Positions 15,887 through 18,840 of a DNA stretch of 18,840 nt are shown here, piece after piece. The notes under the pieces were generated by a model, which saw nothing but the letters and a program-made list of their open reading frames with translations, was not told the origin of the DNA and ran no database searches. This stretch comes from Pseudomonadota bacterium (lineage in GTDB: Bacteria > Pseudomonadota > Alphaproteobacteria > Rhizobiales > Rhizobiaceae), in the NCBI GenBank assembly GCA_023419995.1, contig JAEZXF010000355.1, positions 1 through 18,840 of the forward strand. The letters are read 5' to 3'. How positions within the stretch are numbered: the stretch's first letter is position 1; each line of letters opens with the position of its first letter. Position numbers and translations under genes: made by a program.

Positions 15887-17131
15887 ATGAGCGAGCCAGC
15901 CGCGATCACGCCGCGCGACGTCGAGGCGGCGGCCGCACGCATCGCCGGGCACGTGCTGCGCACGCCGCTGGTCGCGGCGCCGCGCCTTTCCGAGCTGACC
16001 GGCGCCGAGGTCCGCGTCAAGCACGAGAACATGCAGGCGACCGCCTCGTTCAAGGAGCGCGGCGCGGTCAACAAGCTCCTGTCGCTCGGCGGGGACGAGC
16101 GCCGGCGCGGCGTCATCGCCATGTCGGCGGGCAACCATGCCCAGGCCGTCGCCTACCACGCCCGGCGCTTCGGCGTGCCGGCGACCATCGTCATGCCGGA
16201 GACCACCCCGCTGGTGAAGGTCGAGAACACGCGCGCGCAGGGCGCCCGTGTCGTGCTCCACGGCGAAACGCTCTACGAATCCGCGCAGGAAGCGCGCGAG
16301 ATCGCCGATGCCGAGCATCTGGTGTTCGTCCACCCCTATGACGACCCCGCGGTCATGGCCGGGCAGGGAACCGTGGCGCGGGAGATGCTGGCCGACGCGC
16401 CCGACCTCGACGTGCTGGTCATCCCGATCGGCGGCGGCGGGCTGATGGCCGGCAACGCGGTCGCGGCCCGGGCGATCAGGCCCGACATCGAGCTGGTCGG
16501 CGTCGAGGCCGCGCTCTACCCCTCCTTCCTCAACGCCCTCGACGGGCGGGACCGGCCGGTCGGCGGCCCGACCCTCGCCGAAGGCATCGCGGTCAAGACG
16601 GTGGGCGAGCTCACCCTGCCGGTCGTCCGGCGCCTCGTCAGCGACATCGTCGCGGTCGACGAGGCGCTGATCGAGCGGGCCGTCAACGCCTATGCCAGCC
16701 TGCACCACACGCTGGCCGAGGGCGCGGGCGCCGCCGGGCTGGCGGCGCTGCTGAAGGAACCCGGCCGCTATGCGGGGCGCAAGATCGGCCTGGTGGTGTC
16801 GGGCGGCAACATCGACACGCGCCTGCTCGCCGCCATCATGCTGCGCGAGCTGGAGCGCGACGGCCGCATCGTCTCCTTCCGGCTGACCACCAGCGACCGG
16901 CCGGGCCTGCTCGGCAAGGTGGCGGGCCTGCTCGGGGCCGAGGGCGCCAACATCCTGGAGGTGAGCCACAGCCGGCTCTTCCTCGACGTGCCGGCCAAGG
17001 GGGTGACGATCGACGTCACCGTCGAGACGCGGGGCGAGAGCCATTCGCGCGCCATCGAGGAGGCGCTGGCGCGCAGCGGCCTCGCCCCCCGCCGGATCCA
17101 GCCGCACGACATCGCCGAGCCGAAGACGTAA
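15887..17131 (+). CDS. Threonine ammonia-lyase (catabolic type with C-terminal ACT domain)
   Basis: A 414-residue fold-type II PLP enzyme that deaminates threonine to 2-oxobutanoate and often serine to pyruvate. The PLP lysine is Lys56 (ASFKERGA), the phosphate-binding loop is IGGGGLMAGN (about 181-190), and MSAGNHAQAVAYHA is the usual asparagine-containing block. A single C-terminal ACT domain starts near residue 327 (FRLTTSDRPGLLGKVAGLLG). This is the shorter form, unlike E. coli IlvA with its double ACT-like tail. GGAGG lies 7 nt before ATG 15887. It is 107 bp downstream of purU on the same strand, so it may be the last gene of the sox unit or have its own promoter. Confidence 0.93.
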   Translation: MSEPAAITPRDVEAAAARIAGHVLRTPLVAAPRLSELTGAEVRVKHENMQATASFKERGAVNKLLSLGGDERRRGVIAMSAGNHAQAVAYHARRFGVPATIVMPETTPLVKVENTRAQGARVVLHGETLYESAQEAREIADAEHLVFVHPYDDPAVMAGQGTVAREMLADAPDLDVLVIPIGGGGLMAGNAVAARAIRPDIELVGVEAALYPSFLNALDGRDRPVGGPTLAEGIAVKTVGELTLPVVRRLVSDIVAVDEALIERAVNAYASLHHTLAEGAGAAGLAALLKEPGRYAGRKIGLVVSGGNIDTRLLAAIMLRELERDGRIVSFRLTTSDRPGLLGKVAGLLGAEGANILEVSHSRLFLDVPAKGVTIDVTVETRGESHSRAIEEALARSGLAPRRIQPHDIAEPKT

Positions 17132-17387
17132 GTCCGCTCCGGGCCTGCCATCGCCGGAAGACGCTGCTCATGAGACGGGGCCGGGCGCCGCCCGCTTTCC
17201 CGGACGACCCCAAGGTGCCAGGCCGATGGGGCGGGTGGCCGGCCTGCAGGGCGACCGCGCATCGCCGTCGACGCGGAAGATATCGGGGAACTAGGCGACG
17301 TCGCGCCGGGAACCTGCCTCCTCATGCGGGTGGCCCCGATCCGGCCGGGCGTGGTCTGGCGCAGGCAGGCTCGAGCCGGACGCCGGC
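17132..17387. other. Gene-free convergent intergenic region
   Basis: This stretch of about 256 bp separates the convergent threonine ammonia-lyase and DUF934 genes. I find no credible coding frame; an 86-codon open frame at 17170-17430 lacks a ribosome-binding site and looks like GC-rich noise. Two GC-rich stem-loops are visible: CGGGC (17182-17186) / GCCCG (17190-17194), followed by CTTTCC, and AGGCCG (17220-17225) / CGGCCT (17240-17245). Either could assist termination, but neither has a T tract. Confidence 0.5.
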
Positions 17388-17936
17388 TCAGTCCGCGCCG
17401 GCCTTCGCCGGTCCCCTGCGCCAGGAATAGCGCGGGCCGGCGTCTTCCGCGCGGCCGGCCGGCTGGTAGCGATGGGCGATGCCGCCGAGGCGACCTTCCT
17501 CCAGCCGCCTGAGCGCCGTGGGGTTCGTCACCTCGAACTCGGTGAAGCCGGTGCGGATCATCAGCGGGATCTGGTCGATCAGCACGTCGCCGGCGGCGCG
17601 GATCGTGCCGCCATAGCCGTGCCGCGAGCGCAGGAGCGACGCCTTCGAGTAGCTGCGGCCGTCGCTGAAGGCGGGGAAGGCGAGCGAGATCAGCGCCAGA
17701 TGCCCGAGGTCGGGAAGGATGGCGTCGAGGCCGTCGGCGGGCAGGAGATGCACGCCGGCGCGGCCGGCGCTCGCCGCCCGCGTCCCCGGATCGAGCTCGA
17801 GCCAGGCCGCCAAAGGCAGGATGGCCCGCCGGTTGCCGGCGAGCGCCTCGGCGCCGTCGGCGCGGGTCCATTCGTCCTCGCGAAACCCTTCCGGGGTCCA
17901 GAGCCGCGCGGCGGCGGGGGTGGCCGTGTCGTTCAT
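17388..17936 (-). CDS. DUF934 family protein, sulfite-reduction-associated
   Basis: A 182-residue protein of the DUF934 family, described as a putative oxidoreductase-associated protein that travels with assimilatory sulfite reductase genes. Its biochemical role is unknown. The visible family core is ALISLAFPAFSDGRSYSKAS followed by LRSRHGYGGTIRAAGDVLID and MIRTGFTEFEV. The C-terminus is rich in Arg, Gly and Ala. It starts 8 nt after the stop of the hemoprotein gene and ends the operon within this window. In related alphaproteobacteria a cysH gene often lies beside this pair, and none is present between or after them here. Confidence 0.87.
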   Translation of the reverse strand: MNDTATPAAARLWTPEGFREDEWTRADGAEALAGNRRAILPLAAWLELDPGTRAASAGRAGVHLLPADGLDAILPDLGHLALISLAFPAFSDGRSYSKASLLRSRHGYGGTIRAAGDVLIDQIPLMIRTGFTEFEVTNPTALRRLEEGRLGGIAHRYQPAGRAEDAGPRYSWRRGPAKAGAD

Positions 17937-17944
17937 CGCCGCGC

Positions 17945-18840
17945 TCACGCCGCCCGGGTTTCGCTGCCGTAGAGCGCCTGCCGGAACGGGTCGGGCCCGA
18001 GCCGGCGATAGGCGGCGAGGAAATCCTCGTCGCGCGCCTTGCGCAGCGCCAGATAGGTCTCGACGATCGTCTCGATCGCGTCTGTGATCTCCGCGGCCGA
18101 GAAGCCGCGGCCGATGATCTCGCCGATCGAGCTGTTCTCGTCGCCGGAGCCGCCGAGCGTCACCTGATAGAGTTCCTCGCCCTTCTTCTCGACGCCGAGA
18201 ATGCCGATGTGGCCGACATGGTGATGGCCGCAGGCGTTGATGCAGCCGGAAATCTTGAGCTTCAGCTCGCCGATCTCCTCTTGCCGCTCGAGCGAGGCGA
18301 AGCGCTGCGAGATGTCCTGCGCCACCGAGATCGAGCGGGCATTGGCGAGCGCGCAGTAGTCGAGGCCGGGGCAGGCGATGATGTCGGTGATGAGGCCGGC
18401 ATTGGCCGCCGCCAACCCCGCCGCGGCGAGGCGGTCGTATACGGCTTTGAGGTCGGCGCGGGCCACGTGCGGCAGGATGAGGTTCTGCTCGTGGCTGACG
18501 CGGATCTCGTCGAAGGCGAACGCCTCGGCGATGTCGGCCACCGCCTCCATCTGGGCGTCGCTGGCGTCGCCCGGCGCCTCGCCGGTGCCCTTGAGCGAGA
18601 TCGTGACCGCGGCATAGTCGGGGTGGCGGTGGGTGGTGACGTTGCGGCGCAGCCACGCGGCGAAGCCGCGGCTGTCGAGCGCGCCTTCCCGCACCGCGGC
18701 CTCGCCCTCCGGCCGCGCCGGCAGGGCCGGCGGCGCGAAATAGGCGCGGATGGCGGCCACGTCCGCCTCGGGCAGCGTCAGGTCGCCGCCCTTCAGCGCC
18801 TCGAACTCGGCCTCGACCCAGCGCGTCAGCTCCTCGGTGC
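17945..18840 (-). CDS. cysI: Sulfite/nitrite reductase hemoprotein beta-component, 5'-truncated by window edge
   Basis: The C-terminal 297 residues are visible; the frame is open to position 18838 and the gene continues off the right edge. It would reduce sulfite to sulfide using siroheme and a 4Fe-4S cluster. The cluster/siroheme cysteines are present as Cys-x5-Cys (CPGLDYC) and Cys-x3-Cys (GCINACGHH). Ferredoxin-like repeat sequence (ADVAAIRAYFAPPALPARP) lies at the left of the visible protein. A nitrite reductase is an alternative from this fragment alone, but the adjacent DUF934 gene favours the assimilatory sulfite role. Confidence 0.9.
   Translation of the reverse strand, partial: TEELTRWVEAEFEALKGGDLTLPEADVAAIRAYFAPPALPARPEGEAAVREGALDSRGFAAWLRRNVTTHRHPDYAAVTISLKGTGEAPGDASDAQMEAVADIAEAFAFDEIRVSHEQNLILPHVARADLKAVYDRLAAAGLAAANAGLITDIIACPGLDYCALANARSISVAQDISQRFASLERQEEIGELKLKISGCINACGHHHVGHIGILGVEKKGEELYQVTLGGSGDENSSIGEIIGRGFSAAEITDAIETIVETYLALRKARDEDFLAAYRRLGPDPFRQALYGSETRAA

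Noticed and set aside
17170..17430. 86-codon plus-strand frame in the convergent gap
   Set aside because: No ribosome-binding site, Arg/Ala/Gly/Pro composition noise, and it overlaps the 3' end of the DUF934 gene.
1..18840. Insertion sequences, prophage, tRNA attachment sites or CRISPR arrays
   Set aside because: No transposase or integrase frames, no terminal inverted repeats, no tRNA-like folds and no regularly spaced repeat arrays were seen.

Overview
The window is strongly GC-rich coding DNA. Tight operons, ATGA-type overlaps and protein sequences typical of alphaproteobacteria point to a free-living or soil/host-associated member of the Hyphomicrobiales (Mesorhizobium/Aminobacter-like). 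The taxon is inferred from protein character only. Almost every base is accounted for by 16 genes. I see no RNA genes, insertion sequences, CRISPR arrays or integration scars.

Left part (1-5921): a creatininase gene (minus strand, 51-824) is divergent from a LysR regulator (925-1839). The regulator is followed by a four-gene ABC importer of the spermidine/putrescine architecture: a Tat-exported binding protein, two permeases and an ATPase. AT-rich palindromic patches lie on both sides of the LysR gene and are the best operator candidates. An 8-bp hairpin separates the binding-protein gene from the permease genes.

Middle part (5935-15779): a GlxA-type (DJ-1/PfpI plus AraC) regulator is divergent from soxB-soxD-soxA-soxG (heterotetrameric sarcosine oxidase), glyA, sdaA and purU. 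Together these encode sarcosine to glycine plus 5,10-methylene-THF, then serine, then pyruvate plus ammonia. PurU releases formate to recycle THF. With CrnA and the importer this reads as a creatinine/creatine/sarcosine utilisation island. The step between CrnA and Sox, creatinase (creatine to sarcosine plus urea), is not in the window.

Right part (15887-18840): a catabolic-type threonine/serine ammonia-lyase with a C-terminal ACT domain follows purU. A gene-free stretch of about 256 bp then separates it from a convergent assimilatory sulfur operon: a DUF934 gene and the 3' part of a sulfite/nitrite reductase hemoprotein gene that runs off the right edge.
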